Position numbers and translations under genes: made by a program. A stretch of DNA of 64,000 nucleotides from Gracilariopsis chorda (Eukaryota > Rhodophyta > Florideophyceae > Gracilariales > Gracilariaceae), in assembly GCA_003194525.1 (NCBI GenBank), contig NBIV01000002.1:248001-312000 (forward strand), written 5' to 3'. Each line of letters begins with the position of its first letter. Positions within the stretch are counted from its first letter, which is position 1. Positions 9,082 to 20,623 of the stretch are shown one piece after another. The notes under the pieces are model-generated. The model worked only from the letters and a program-made list of their open reading frames with translations, was not told where the DNA came from and searched no databases.

Positions 9082-11030
9082 GTGCACCTCTTGACGGCTT
9101 GTCCCAAAAACTTACACGTGTACACTCGTTATATGGTGGCGCTTTCCTGACGGTGAACAACTTGTCAACCGTTGCAGGTCGTCAACCGCTGCTCGTCCCC
9201 ACCAGCTGGTCAACCATGCAGAAACCACAGAGGACGCCTCTTTCGCTTGCAAAAAAGATCACTCGCCTCAACCGCCTCGACAACGGAGCTTCTATCACGG
9301 AGATGATGCAAATGTTTTCTTGCTCCCGCCATACTGTTCTCAATATCAAATCCCAACGTTCCAAGATAGAAGAACTCTTAAAGAGCTCTTCGCAAAACTT
9401 CAACTCCGAGACGGTTCAGCCTGTACGATTCCACGATATTGAAGAACACCTCTATGCTTCTTTACAGATTGCAATGTCGGCAAAACTTTCCATTTTCCTC
9501 TTTACTTTGCGCATTCAAGCTTTATTGACTAGCGAAAATTTACTCAACAATGGACCAGATCCCGAAGCATTACAACGCTTGCAGTCTTTCACTGCATCAC
9601 AGATGTGGGTTTTAAGCTTCGCAAAACGTCATTCTTGAAGATGTCTTCGTTTACACGGCGCAGCCAGCAGCGTGCCAATTGTGAAGGTTGGTGACGCAAT
9701 TTCGGAACTTCGAGAGCAACTCAAGACTTTCTCGGATGAATGCATTTTCAGTATAAACGAGACAGGACTCTTCTTTACACTCTTTCCGAAACATACATAT
9801 GTAATAAGGCAAGAAAATGGGAAGGATCTTCGCGGTACAAAGCAGATGAAGTCTGAAGACCGCGTGTCGTTGTACATTTGTTACAAACGCAGCTGGCCCC
9901 GCGAAGGTTCCTATATCAAATGCTTGGAAAACCACAGCATCCTCGCTGCTTTCGCAAAGTGCCCCTGGCAATTCGATACTTCAGCGAAAAGAACGCGTGG
10001 TCAGACGGGGTGACATTCCATTCTTTCTTTTACAATATTTTTCTCCCTTTCGTACGCAGATTTACTTCCCAGAAGGTAGCACTTGTGATGGATAATTGTG
10101 GTCCTCATGAAGTAGATCTGGTTGATGCACACGAGCAATTGACCATTTTGACTCTGTCTCCCAGCTGCAAGTCTATGTTCCAACCCATGTATATGGCTTT
10201 CATCGCTGCTGTCAGGATTTATTACAATTCAGGTCTACTGCAGCGTGTGACTGAGCTAATTCCGCATCGAAAGGAGCTAAGGACTGCCGTATAAGGTATG
10301 CTGGCAGGGACAAATGGCATGGATGAAGGCTACGACCCGCATCTTCTTGACTTGTCGGAAGTGGTTAAAGAAGCGTGGGAGAAACTAAATATCAAGACTA
10401 TTGTGCGCTGCTGGCTTAAGGCAGATAGACTTTCGCGAGAGATGCATCTAAACCTTATCGATATTCATGGGAAGATTAAGTGTGACGTTCCTGAGGACTT
10501 CAAGCGGGACGTAGAAATGATCTGTGTGATATTTTCAAACCTATCTTTTGTGGAAAAAGAAATAATTGTTACTGAAGACTCAGAAATAGTAGATGCTATG
10601 GAAAAGAAGCGTGTTGATGAATGACTTTCTATTGAAGAAGAAGATGATGTTTGGGAAGAACTTGTTAACGAGGCTTTTCAGGAGCTGGGAGATGCCGTAA
10701 TGGTTCTCAATTTTCGGATGATGAGATAGAAAGTGAAGACTGCACAAACGATGGGAGTGTAGTGAGGCAAGCGCTGCCCCCGCCATCGCTAGAAGCTATA
10801 AGCAATGCTTTTGGAGATGTTGAAGCGTTTATGGTACTTTATGGGTCACAAGAGGCTTATATGAAGATTCGTCATGCAAAGCGGTCTGTGATTTCTTCTA
10901 GCCTTGCTTCGAATGCTTCTAAGACTCGGCACACGACGGTGACAGACTTTTTCCGTGCTAAACAGTAAAGGTTTCGGGTATTGCGCCAAGTCAATAGTGC
11001 ACTTTGTGTCGTTTTGGCACGGGGGTGCAC
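9082..11030 (+). mobile_element. pogo/Tigger-type DNA transposon, decayed, about 1.95 kb
   Basis: The left end reads TA then GTGCACCTC (TA at 9080-9081). The right end, read inward on the other strand, is GTGCACCCC with TA at 11031-11032. TA target duplications and the size fit Tc1/mariner-pogo elements. Both terminal regions also repeat AGTGCA and have C/A-rich CCAAAAC blocks. The exact repeat length is uncertain because several AGTGCA copies crowd the ends. Confidence 0.65.
9216..10968 (+). pseudogene. pogo/Tigger-type transposase pseudogene
   Basis: The likely start is the Met at 9216 (MQKPQRTPLS), giving an N-terminal psq helix-turn-helix (ITEMMQMFSCSRHTVLNI) and a CENP-B-type domain ending ASQMWVLSFAKRHS. 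After a break near 9630 the DDE domain begins. The first catalytic position reads Asn (SINETGLFF) where the family has Asp. The second Asp is kept in KVALVMDNCGPH, followed by LSPSCKSMFQPMYMAFIAA. Frames change near 9950-10010, 10295 and 10620. The C-terminus ends TDFFRAKQ, a tail common in this group. The enzyme would cut and paste the surrounding element; this copy is inactive. Confidence 0.75.
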
Positions 11031-11183
11031 TACTGACCAGACCCTACTTTATATACCTTCCATGTTTGGCCCTTTCTATACAAGGACAAGACACAGTGCT
11101 TCTTGCCCATAGTACCCCAAGTACATGGGATTTAATGTTTCTTACGACAACTGTCATCCTGTCCAAAATTCCCTTCCAAAAGG

Positions 11184-11246
11184 AGAATGATGGCTCGTTG
11201 GTTGGGGTCGCTCTGCGGGCGACCCCAACCAACGAGCCATCATTCT
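11184..11246. repeat. Perfect 28-bp inverted repeat, 7-nt loop
   Basis: Arms 11184-11211 and 11219-11246 are exact reverse complements around the loop TCTGCGG. The right arm is the first unit of the degenerate tandem repeat that follows; the left arm is an inverted copy of it. It lies about 150 bp outside the right end of the pogo-type element. Confidence 0.95.
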
Positions 11247-11465
11247 TCTTGGTTGCTGCGCTCTCGTACATTACCATACACTACCCATGTTTCTTGGCTG
11301 TAGCGCTCTCATGCGCCTTCACCGACGATCCATCATTCTCCTTGCCTGCCGCGCTGTTCTGCGCTCCCAACCGCCGACCCATCGTTCTTCTTGCCGCTTG
11401 CGCTCTTTTGTGCCCACTATTAAACACCCATCATCCTTCTTGGCTGTGTCGCACTCCCATGTGAC
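11236..11465. repeat. Degenerate tandem repeat, about five units of 45-50 bp
   Basis: Units begin CCATCATTCTTCTTGG or a near variant at about 11237, 11286, 11331, 11380 and 11430, followed by a GCGCTC-type block. Spacing is close to 49 bp. Unit-to-unit divergence is high, so the array is old. Confidence 0.75.
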
Positions 11466-12770
11466 TGTAAGACCTGCCATTTTTTCCTGTGTCCCGATGT
11501 ATTCTGTATACCACATTAGCCGTTGACGCTATTTTACTTGCATTTTTATTGGACCAAACTGCATCATGGACGCTACTCATCGCAAGCGGCTTGCTGTAGC
11601 ACTATTTGTTATCTTTGCAGGTGACCAAAACGCCACTGATACCTCGAATGTCACTATCTTGGACTCGACGACATGCATTTCCACTTTTGTGCTCTGCCAA
11701 AGTGATAATCGCGGCAGAATTCCAGGGAGAGTTTGGTCACGGACAAAAATCTCTGCCAGTTGGTTTTTTGACTACATTGTTACGGAGGACTTTCCTGGAT
11801 TTGGCTTTTGGACTGCATTGTTTTGCATGTGATACCCAATATTCCAGCCTCTTTCAAATGAACTTGTATGGCACCACTAAGAGCGGAAACACCACAAAAA
11901 CGGTAAGGATTTTTATTTGCGAAGGCAGCATGGCCAAGAGAGCACCATCTAGAAATAAATAACTAACTCGGATTGTAATTCCGAGGCCAGTCCGTCTCGA
12001 TGAGCGAAGAGGGCTGAGGTAGTTTCTAATATCTACGCTAAAGTGGTGTAATTAAATAACAGATATCGGATGAAAACTCAAATTGTGTGTGATACAGTGA
12101 GATCTGACCACATGGGCAGTGCAACGCGCGCTGAACCAGTTGCTGACTGTGCCACGTGGGTCAGAGTGGCTAACTAATTAGTTCACTAATTTATTTAACT
12201 ATTTTATATAGGTAGTGACACCACGCTACTGTGCTGTGGGGCCAGGCCACTAGGGCAGGCCCCAGCGTATGCCACGTAACAGAGTGCACCTCAGGTTGAG
12301 CTTCGCCCACCCTTAAGGTGGGTGCAGCGCTCCGTCACCAAGCATGATAAAGGCAAGCACCTCTTGGCTAAGTTTGATAGCAACTGGTTTCTGCAGTCAA
12401 ACTCTTGGTTTAGCTAAGAGTATTGCTTTACTAACCCATGTGCGCCGTACTCCGAACACTACCAGTTGGTTACGGTAAGCCTACCTGGATATATTGCGCC
12501 CCTAGTGGTTTGGTGCTGCCACACCCATTCGGCTACCCAACTTCCACCCTTCAGGTCGAGCCCTCGTTGCACTCCCGCCAAAGGTTCTCCAAACTGACTA
12601 CCCCGCTGGTACTTGACACCAGATTGGTGGTACCTCATTTTTGTCTCCCAAATTAGAATTGGAACTACAACCATTGTTTTTGGAAAGAAGAACTTAGGAA
12701 GTAAGTGTATTTTGGACACCGTTTGGCTTGGTTATCACTAGAAAGCAATTTAGTGAACCATCAGTTTACC
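11466..12770. other. No gene recognised; probably includes the 5' LTR remnant of element C
   Basis: Reading frames here show no family resemblance. From about 12230 the sequence has the same short GGGGCC/GGCCCC and ACC/GGT stems seen in the gypsy elements. A TGG-led stretch near 12729-12745 ending CTAGAA resembles the primer binding site of copy B, so the 5' LTR of element C probably lies before it. Its borders cannot be placed because no second LTR is present. Confidence 0.45.
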
Positions 12771-12781
12771 ATTTAGATATG

Positions 12782-14920
12782 CCGCACCTGAACACAGGTC
12801 CAGAGGTTCATCGAGTCCAGGAACGGGCGCAGGCTCGTCTCAGGGATTCTTTGAACCAATATTGGACAACCCGGAGAAACTATTGAGAAGAACTACCGTA
12901 CAGGTCTATGCTGACGAAGATGGACAGACGGTGGAGGATGCCGCTCCCCCGGGAACCAATGTGGTAGACACCACGTCCGCGGTGGGGCCAAGGACCGGTG
13001 CCGCAACTGACCAACTGGTAGAAGAAAAGGAAACAGAGAAACTAAGGTGGTGCTACCCAAGTTGGATCTGGATACCATTACCAAGATGGTGGTTGGGCGT
13101 GCTACACACCAGCTGGCCGACCATATCCCCGCATTGGTTTTCCAATGCCTGGAGCAGAGCGCTTGGGAATATGTTGACCCAATGGTACACGATTCTCTGC
13201 AGGAACACCAAGTGGTGGCCCCGCAGAGACCGTAAACCGTTCCGGTAATGACACCAACCACTCAGAGTAACCCACAGGTTTTATCGGTCACGCAGGCTAC
13301 CAAGCCATCTCTTTCTATTAACAATACTGGTGGAAAGCTTCCCGACCCATTTCGGAAACGGGCAGACCTTCACGTAGACGAAGGCCAGGGGTATATGTAC
13401 CTTCCGGAACCAACTGGTAGAGTCAAACAGGGACCAAAAGGAGAGGACCGTGATGGTGGTGATTCGTCGAGCTCGGAGAATGAGCCGTGACGAAAACCAA
13501 AGGAAAGAAGAAGACCAATAGGATAAGGAGAAAGGGCCGTGGGTCCGACTCTGACTTCTTGGACTCCATTACCGATAGGGAGCCGTCGGAGGATGAAGAG
13601 CACCGTGAAGGTAGGAAAACGAGGGAGAAAAAACATCGTCGAAAGTTGAAGAAAAACCGTAAAGGAAAGACCAAACGGTATGACTTATCCGATGACAATG
13701 AGTCCGATACGTATTCGCACCTGGATGTTGTTCGGCCGTTGAACGACTTGCTTTCTAGGGCGGTTGAATACAGGAATGACAGGTTACGGAACCAGGCTTC
13801 TGAGTATAACTCACAGGTGGCTCAGAAGATTACCAAGCAATACAAACGGCTTGGTTTCCAAATGGGTGATACTACCTTCACAGGTGATGATCCCATTGCG
13901 ATCATTGATTTACTTCAAAGGTTCAAGATTGCCTGTGACCAGAATGGTTTTTCAGAAGGTGCAGCCATGTGGTTATTTCAGTTCTACTTGATGAAGCGGC
14001 CACATACTTGCTCCATAATAGGATACAAGGAAATACTATGTCGGTTGATGAAGACCAAACGGAGATGCTTCGGACTTATCCGCAGTTCGTCAACTACCTT
14101 TAGCAAACCTACGCGACCGATGAGGTTACTCAGGAGGCTTATGCTGAGCTTCTATGTTACCATCAGAGGTCAGGAAAAACCGAATTGTGTTTCGTGAAGT
14201 CGTTGTTCGCGATGTACTCCCGGTGTGGTTATGTATTAAGCACTACGCGGTTGAAGTCGTTGTTAGCGGATAACATCGACAAAGCCATTAGATCGCAAGT
14301 GAGGAATTACCTCGCAACAAACCGAAAGATGGATTATAACGGGCTCACAAGTTGCGCGGAAACCCTTAGAAACACTCATCGAGCCGATCGAAGACATCCC
14401 AGTACAGTTGTCAAGCCCGGCAAGTATAAACTGAAAGGGAGGATCCTTGAGGTGGATTATTTGTCACCTTCAGAGGACATGGCACACGATGTTACACCAG
14501 TTGGATCCACGGTCCATTTGGTACACACCACGCCCACAACTGCATCGGTCTTTCCTTCATCTGCCTGGACGTTTTCAATGGTAACATCAGCCTCGGAGGT
14601 GTCAACACCAGCAACGCAGGTGTGTCCGTCCATGATCAACAGGTACTCGCGACACAACCAAATGGTAGAACCCCACCCCAGATTCAGTGGTTTTCCTACC
14701 ATACGGTGCGTGTCCCACCCATGGACAGCACGCCAAAGCACGGAACCTGGATGGCTTTGAGGGGTCCAACCACTGGGAATCTCCTTTGTTGGTTTTGCCT
14801 GTCACCTCACTACTTGGCTACGACATGTCCTAATTTCACCCCTCAGGTTAGAGCAGCACTCCTACAGGTGCGTCAGCAATACCATCAGGTGGTATTTGGT
14901 CAAGGGGTCGGAAACTGACA
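12782..14920 (+). pseudogene. Element C gag
   Basis: The gag N-terminus (TGAGSSQGFFEPILDNPEKL) resembles that of D. A very basic, charged region (13487-13690) precedes the capsid-like part (VRPLNDLLSRAVEYR, FTGDDPIAIIDLLQRFK, FSEGAAMWLF). A zinc-knuckle-like motif CWFCLSPHYLATTC lies at 14787-14828; its His is one place earlier than in the usual CX2CX4HX4C. At least four frame changes occur near 13248, 13487, 14190 and 14620. Gag would form the particle and bind element RNA. Confidence 0.7.
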
Positions 14921-15094
14921 GGTTCAGGACAAGCAACCTCCTGGAAATCAACAGGTTAATCTGGTCACCGGTGCAGAGACAGCAGAAGAAGCCTCCATCG
15001 TACTACCACAGGCGGGGAACGCCTAAAGGTTGGGCATCAGACCAATCCCAACCAGTCCCATTCGGAAGGCCAACCGGCACCAGGTGGTTCTTGT

Positions 15095-15898
15095 ATGAAT
15101 GTTCGCCCTGTGGTCACTGAAGAGGAAGCAGTGGAAGACCAATCGGTACCTATGTGTTTTTTGAAACATGATAACTACAAGGTAAACATCACCCTTCAGT
15201 TTTCTGTTAACCATTTGGTTCTGCGTACCGCCATCTTGGGTACGGGACCTGGACCAAATCTGTTTAATGCGGAGTTCCTATCTCCAAAGGTATTGGAAAG
15301 GGTACGACCGAGTACCATCAAAACCCCTTTGATGGATGCAAATAAGCGACCATTAGCGGTCCGTGGGATTGTATAACTATTGGTAGCGGTGGGAAACCTT
15401 AAGGTCCGGGTATGTTTTATCGTGATAAACCGATTGGTAACTGATTGTATCCTTGGAACTACATTCATAAAAAACTATATCCGCGGAATTTTGCCTCGTA
15501 TTAGAACAGGTTTGTTCCATAAGGGTCCAAGAGTCGCCATTTTAGATCGTCACAAATCGAGAACCACATCAGGTCCGAGACAGGAAACCCCGTTGGCGAC
15601 AGTATCCAATAAGGTTCGATTGGCGAAGTCCATTCGAATTCCGCCCATGCACCAAGTGGTAGCCAAAGTGGTATGTGAGCAACCGGGTTTGCTAACACTA
15701 CAAAGCCACCATAAGATATTGGAACCCCACATGACGATGATGGCGAACGGAATCACGGACAATATACCGAATCAAACCTTTCAGGTATGCTTAAGCAACT
15801 TCAGAAACCATATGGTCATACTACCCAAAAACACCGTTGTTCTAGTGGCATCTCCTGCTCCGGGTAGCATGTTTACCCTGACACCATTAAGGTTGTCC
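15095..15898 (+). pseudogene. Element C protease region
   Basis: A retropepsin-like segment reads LRTAILGTGPGPNLFN where the active copy has LDTGAGPN, so the catalytic Asp is Gly. The second hydrophobic motif is VTDCILGTTFIKNY. A stop at 15374-15376 splits the frame. The downstream part matches B residues about 200-290 (for example RIPPMHQVVAKV and MANGI). The frame is cut by the insertion at 15899. The enzyme would process the Gag-Pol polyprotein. Confidence 0.65.
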
Positions 15899-16553
15899 TG
15901 TGGGGAAGCGCAATGGTTGAGCACAAGATGCTGACCGGTCCGACGTTTCTTAGCGGTCATTAGAAGGATTTCCTAGAAAGCTCGCGCGGAAGATGGGCTT
16001 GGTGATCCGAACGGTAGAAGTCAGAAGACGCCGGTCGAGAGCTGCGGAACCGGACGGGCAACTACGTCAATTGTGGTCAGGGAGCACGCATAGAGTGTTT
16101 GCGGTCGTGTTCCGCTCGTGGTGTACCGTGCAGAGTAGTAGTACAAGCTAGTGGGCAGTCTGTATCGCCAACTAGAACAAGAAACTAGTCCATTTGGTGG
16201 GATGACGTATGCTTTTACTCTTTCATGGGGGTCGGGGGGTACTGTCATCCTAAGTAGACCCGCCGGCCGCGAGGTGCACTTCGGCGACGAAGCACTTCGG
16301 GAGATATGAGCCAATGGCAGGCCTGCGTACGCACTACCTAAAAATTAATTAAACATTATCTAGGGTCTTGCAAGCACGCCTGCCCTTCCTTCCGGTCGGC
16401 CACGTGTATCTCGTCCCAACAGTCCCCAGGTGCACCGTGCCGGTCCAGTGCACTCTTGCCATCTGTCCAGCGTCCGGTCTCCCACGTAATCGCGCATCGG
16501 TGTTCGCTGTCGTCCGTCATGAACTGACGCCCGTACGGTCGTTCTACCCCACA
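15899..16553. repeat. 655-bp LTR-like insertion with TGTGGGG/CCCCACA ends
   Basis: The ends form a perfect 7-bp inverted repeat, starting TG and ending CA as LTRs do. A second copy, roughly 80 percent identical by eye, lies at 60123-60775 in element D at a different point of pol. No coding frame was recognised. A solo LTR of another family is the simplest reading; a non-autonomous DNA element is possible. No clear target duplication was seen (GTCC on the left, TCCG on the right). Confidence 0.7.
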
Positions 16554-16723
16554 TCCGGAGAACTCCACCGTAAGAAGGGGGGGAACCAACTGCAGAAAAC
16601 AAGAACTTAACCATGCCAGCAAATGCCGAGGCAACACAGACACAGGACGGAAATACCAATTGAAAAGAGGAAGTTACCATAGGGTCCGAAGGGAAACCTT
16701 GTAAGGCCCTCATCCTCGACCTA

Positions 16724-18037
16724 TTGAATCCGTTCAGTGCCATGTGGTCAGGCAACCTAAGGGTGATCAAGGCCACGCAACACCTTATCAACTTGGTTTT
16801 TGGAGCCATGTCGATGCACCAACAACCATACCGGGCAGGTCCGAGAGCCCGACAGGTTGAAATCCAAGAGGTGGAAAGGATGTTGAAGGAAGGGGTTATT
16901 GAGCACGCATATGAAGAGTGGGCCAGCCCAGTGGTATTGGCTCAGAGAAAGGGATACACCAGTATGAGGTTTTGTATCGACTATCGTAAACTAAATGCCT
17001 TTATGGTCAGGGAATCGTACCCGATACCCAGAATGGACGAATGTATGGATTCCCTCGGGGATGCAAAAGTCTTCACCACACTGGATTCCAATTGTGGTTA
17101 CTGGCAAGTGGAGATACCTGAGGATGGTAGGCATAAGACTACATTCACTTGCCATGCTGGTCTCTTCCGTTTCTTTCGAATGGCATTTGGTTTACAGAAC
17201 GCGCCCGCTAGGTTTCAGAGAGCCCTGGACATAATCCTATCGAAGGTAAGATAGCAGACCACTTTGGTGTATATACATGACGTTGCCATCTATTCTCGAT
17301 CGGTTGAAGAGTACTTTGGGCACCTCAGAACGGTGCTCCAGCTCCTGAAGGATGCAGGGGTGATGCTCAAGTTACACAAATGTGTGTTATTCGGCCAAAA
17401 GTTGGAGAATCTGGGCCATATGATCAGCCCAGGATGCCTACATGTAGCCAAGAGGAATGTTCGAGCGGATCAAGGATCTAGGCTCCCACAGACCCAAACG
17501 GATATCCGCCCCTTCATTGGTTTGTGCAATGTGCACCAGTGGTTTATCACGAGGTTTGCTAAGATTGCAGCTCTCCTTAATAGGAAACTGCAAAAGGGAC
17601 AACCAGTTCGGTTTGGATACCTTGAGGAGGACGATCTCGAGGCATTTCAGAAACTGAAAGCCGCCCTGATCTTGCCACCAATATTGGCTTTACCCAAGCC
17701 GGGCTATCACTACACACTTGATACGGACGCTTCTTCCACTCAGGTAAGATGCTGCCTTAGGCAGGACCAAGCGGATGGGAGCAAGGCTCCAATCGGTTAC
17801 TAGCGTAGGGCGCTCACCAGAACGGAGCAGAACTACACCGTGAGAGAGAAGGAATGCGTAGCGGTGGTGTGGAGCATGCTGATGCTCCGTCATTACCTAT
17901 ATGGAACAAAATTTACCCTGCAAAATGATCATGATACCTTAAGGTGAATATTGGGCCTCGTAGACGTTTCCAGATGGCTAGCCAAATGGAGGTTGAGACT
18001 CTCAGAATTTGAGTATGAGGAACAATAACGCCCACGG
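16724..18037 (+). pseudogene. Element C reverse transcriptase and RNase H
   Basis: RT motifs are clear: QQPYRAGPRARQ, GVIEHAYEEWASPVVLAQ, RFCIDYRKLNAF, SYPIPRMDECMDSLGDA, TLDSNCGYWQVE and MAFGLQNAPARFQRALD. The catalytic YIDD-type box reads YIHD at 17270-17281, so one catalytic Asp is lost. Stops occur at 17252 and 17801. RNase H is partly recognisable (TLDTDASSTQV, EKECVAVVWSM). Function is lost. Confidence 0.85.
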
Positions 18038-18590
18038 ATGAAGCATAACGTGGCCGATGCCATGTCACGCTTGAATACCAATGGGTTTGAAGAGGAACCA
18101 GTGGAGGACGTTATTCCGTGCGTCATTACCCAATTGGCTAAGGATGGACAGGGAAAGAAAACTGAACTAGGAACCTTCTTGGATGAAGAGGAAGAATTAC
18201 GTCAGGTTATCGTCACAGACAATGCATCGAGTGGAGTTTTTGCAGTGGAGGAGGAGGAATATTCCCCTATTACCAAAGAGGAATTCTTGCGAGAGCAAGC
18301 AACCGATAAGTATTGCAAGTCATTGCTACAAAGTCTTGGGCGGAAGGATACGCAGTTCGATGTGAACCATGAAGACTATTTAGTAAGGCTATCCACCTTA
18401 GATGGCCTGCTCCAAAAGGTCGTTCTGGAGTCGCTTCGCCAAAGGGTTACACACCTGGCTCACCGGCCAAAGTTGGTAGGTCACCCGGGAGGTACACGAA
18501 TGTACGACACCTTAAGAAGAGACTTCTACTGGCCTCTGCTAGCTCACGAGGCCTATACCTATCATTCGGAAGTATTCCAGTCGATGCGAC
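18038..18590 (+). pseudogene. Element C RNase H end and integrase zinc region
   Basis: It starts with MKHNVADAMSRLNT, the C-terminal ADALSRL-type motif of RNase H. It then reads through an acidic linker to the integrase H2C2-type part (HLAHRPKLVGHPGG, TLRRDFYWPLLAHEAY). The two zinc-binding Cys are not recognisable, and no integrase core follows. The sequence changes to unrelated DNA at about 18590. Confidence 0.75.
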
Positions 18591-19602
18591 GTGAACAAAG
18601 TCCCCGTCCCGTCGGACAATGTAGGGCCGAGGAAGTACGTTATCAGGTGTTCTAACGGCCATGAGGATAGGTTCTCCAAGGCAGAATTCTTTCGACTGCT
18701 CGGGCCCCATATCCTACTATTTCTCGATGAAGTTTCATGTCGTGAGTATTCATTTGAGGATTTGTATCGTTTTGGGCTAATTTTATATCTCCGAGACAAC
18801 AAAAATTATTCAACGCTACCAGGATGTTCCTGGATAATAGAGAAGATCGTATACAAGGACAGCTGGTACTTTGGCGTCGACGAAGTCACCAAACAGGAGC
18901 ATGTCATCGATTTGTATAATCTTCCTATGTTTGGTTCTCCCGGAAATCATACTTATAAGGTCTCCTCTTCTGATCAATTCAGGTTTGGAACTGACGGTTG
19001 AGTCATGGCAGTTTCTGCAATTGACGAGTAATGCTCTCAACATCTGGGAAGTTACTTAAAAATGTCCACTGGACGGTCCCGTGAAGAGAATCCCAACCTT
19101 CGAGGTTACGAACTCCAGGACGAGCATCCTATTCCCTTCCGGAACGAGACAAGCCTTTGTCTCCCCGCACCGCTTCTTAACGGATTGTTTGCACTCCAAT
19201 CGCCTGTCATTCATGATTATTAGGGTAAGTTCCTTGACTACTTGGAATCATTAGAGTACTTTGGGATTCCTTCTCCACGTATTAGAGACCTTCATCATCT
19301 TCAGAAACAGCTTTTGCAGAAGGATGCGAACCTGGAGAGAGTTCAGTTCGGTACTGTGCTTTCTCTTCGCCAGACTATCAACCTTCGTGCAGGTGTGTAT
19401 CTGCTAACAATTCGTAGTTTTCGGTGGAGTTTATCATACCGTTGCGATCGATACCGATCGCAAACAAATTCTGGACTGTGCTGAGGCTTACCAGCTTCAG
19501 TTATACGGACAAGCTTTGGAAGGTTGGGTTGGTGATTGCTGGACGTTTATGTATGTGTGTGAGATCCAGAAACTGGTTCGAACACCAAAAAGCAACTCGT
19601 AG
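18591..19602 (+). pseudogene. Broken ORF of unknown family
   Basis: Three coding-like blocks follow each other. Block 1 (18591-19001) contains KYVIRCSNGHEDRFSKAEFF and WIIEKIVYKDSWYFGVDE. Block 2 (about 19085-19400) contains RNETSLCLPAPLLNGLFALQ and, after a TAG, YFGIPSPRIRDLHHLQKQLL. Block 3, one frame on (19419-19602), contains VFGGVYHTVAIDTDRKQILD and ends VRTPKSNS. The HTVAID and ILDC spacing recalls the His and Asp parts of cysteine-protease-like folds, but this is too weak to name. It is probably a decayed transposon gene. Confidence 0.4.
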
Positions 19603-19829
19603 TGCACACGTCATCGTCAAAACAATCACAACAAGTATCGCCGTAGGCATGCATCACCCCGTGAGGAGGATCTTATAGTCCTCGATTAGGTTTCTATCAA
19701 GTACTAGGTCTCCAACCCATATATTTGATTCAATAAACTGCACATAAAAATGAATGCATGTATCTGCTTTCCTGAGGTCATATATCAAAGTTTTAGACTA
19801 TATTCGTTTAACCAATTATTCATCCTTGT

Positions 19830-20623
19830 TCACCTTCCCTTCAGATCTTGAGAATTGTTGGTCCTCGCATATATGGGACAAGGGTTCGAGCATGAATAGG
19901 ACTCCTGCTTATCTTTTCATGCCTTGAAGTGAGAAAATATGCCGGATGCTTAGCTCTAATGATCGTAAAAGGACCACAGAAATATCACATAAACGGGGGC
20001 CTTTTCTTGGCTTTGTTCAGACTTTCTCCTCGAGCTACTAGCACTTCATTCCATACTTGGAACCCTTTATCTTCAGTAATTCGTTGAGTTTTCGGGTTCA
20101 TCAAAGCTCGTGTGGCTCTTGGACGCAAAGCAGAGTCTAGGTCCACCGCATGATGTAAGTCATTACTGTGTATAACACATCACTGTGTACAACAATGGTA
20201 GACAAGATAATCTTGAGACATGCGTGAGAGAACATCATACAAAAACTCAAATGAAAAAGGTCCATCTCTCAGATGACGGCGTCGGCATCCATATAGCATC
20301 TTCCCCAAAACTTCGTCCCAAGGCTCTGGGCATTCCAAGATGCTCTTTGGTATAGAATTCTTTAGAATTCCAATCATTCGTTTGGCTCTGCCCTTCTACA
20401 TTGGTGCACACTCCATCATCGTCTTTTAGGTGACACCGTGGCGTTTGTGGACTTCCGACGGAGCTTTTGCAGTGAAGCCGATAGCAATATCCGAGTTTAA
20501 GATACGAGGCGGGCCAAATGGAGCTACAATCTCCTCTTCTAGAAACTCGATCACGTCGTTTGCAGTAGACGTTGGAGTGGCCTTCGATATCGGCCATCCT
20601 GCTACATACTCCATTCCCAAAAA
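19830..20623 (-). pseudogene. Gypsy integrase fragment (element E)
   Basis: Read on the - strand from 20623: an integrase core with GMEYVAGWPISKAT, VIEFLEEEIVAPFGPPRI and NSDIAIGF (second Asp kept), then ECPEPWDEVLGKMLYGCRR, then after a break the C-terminal GPY/F-like region (NEVLVARGESLNKAKKRPPF, SPIHARTLVPYMRG). The zinc domain and the first catalytic Asp are cut off by LTR B at 20624. The missing part is not found at the other end of B. Confidence 0.7.

Larger units (their letters stand above)
12770..18590 (+). mobile_element. Decayed Ty3/gypsy element C
   Basis: Gag, protease, reverse transcriptase, RNase H and the integrase zinc region are found in canonical order with many frameshifts and stops. 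It belongs to a lineage distinct from A/B; element D at 55620-60122 resembles it in the gag start and protease. It contains a 655-bp nested LTR-like repeat (15899-16553) between protease and RT, and is lost after the integrase zinc region at about 18590. Confidence 0.85.

Noticed and set aside
11184..11246. microRNA precursor.
   Set aside because: A perfect 28-bp stem built from a tandem-repeat unit is better explained by inversion of that unit; no transcription evidence.
15899..16553. The 655-bp repeat as the LTR of elements C or D themselves.
   Set aside because: It lies inside pol at different places in the two elements and is not followed by a primer binding site.
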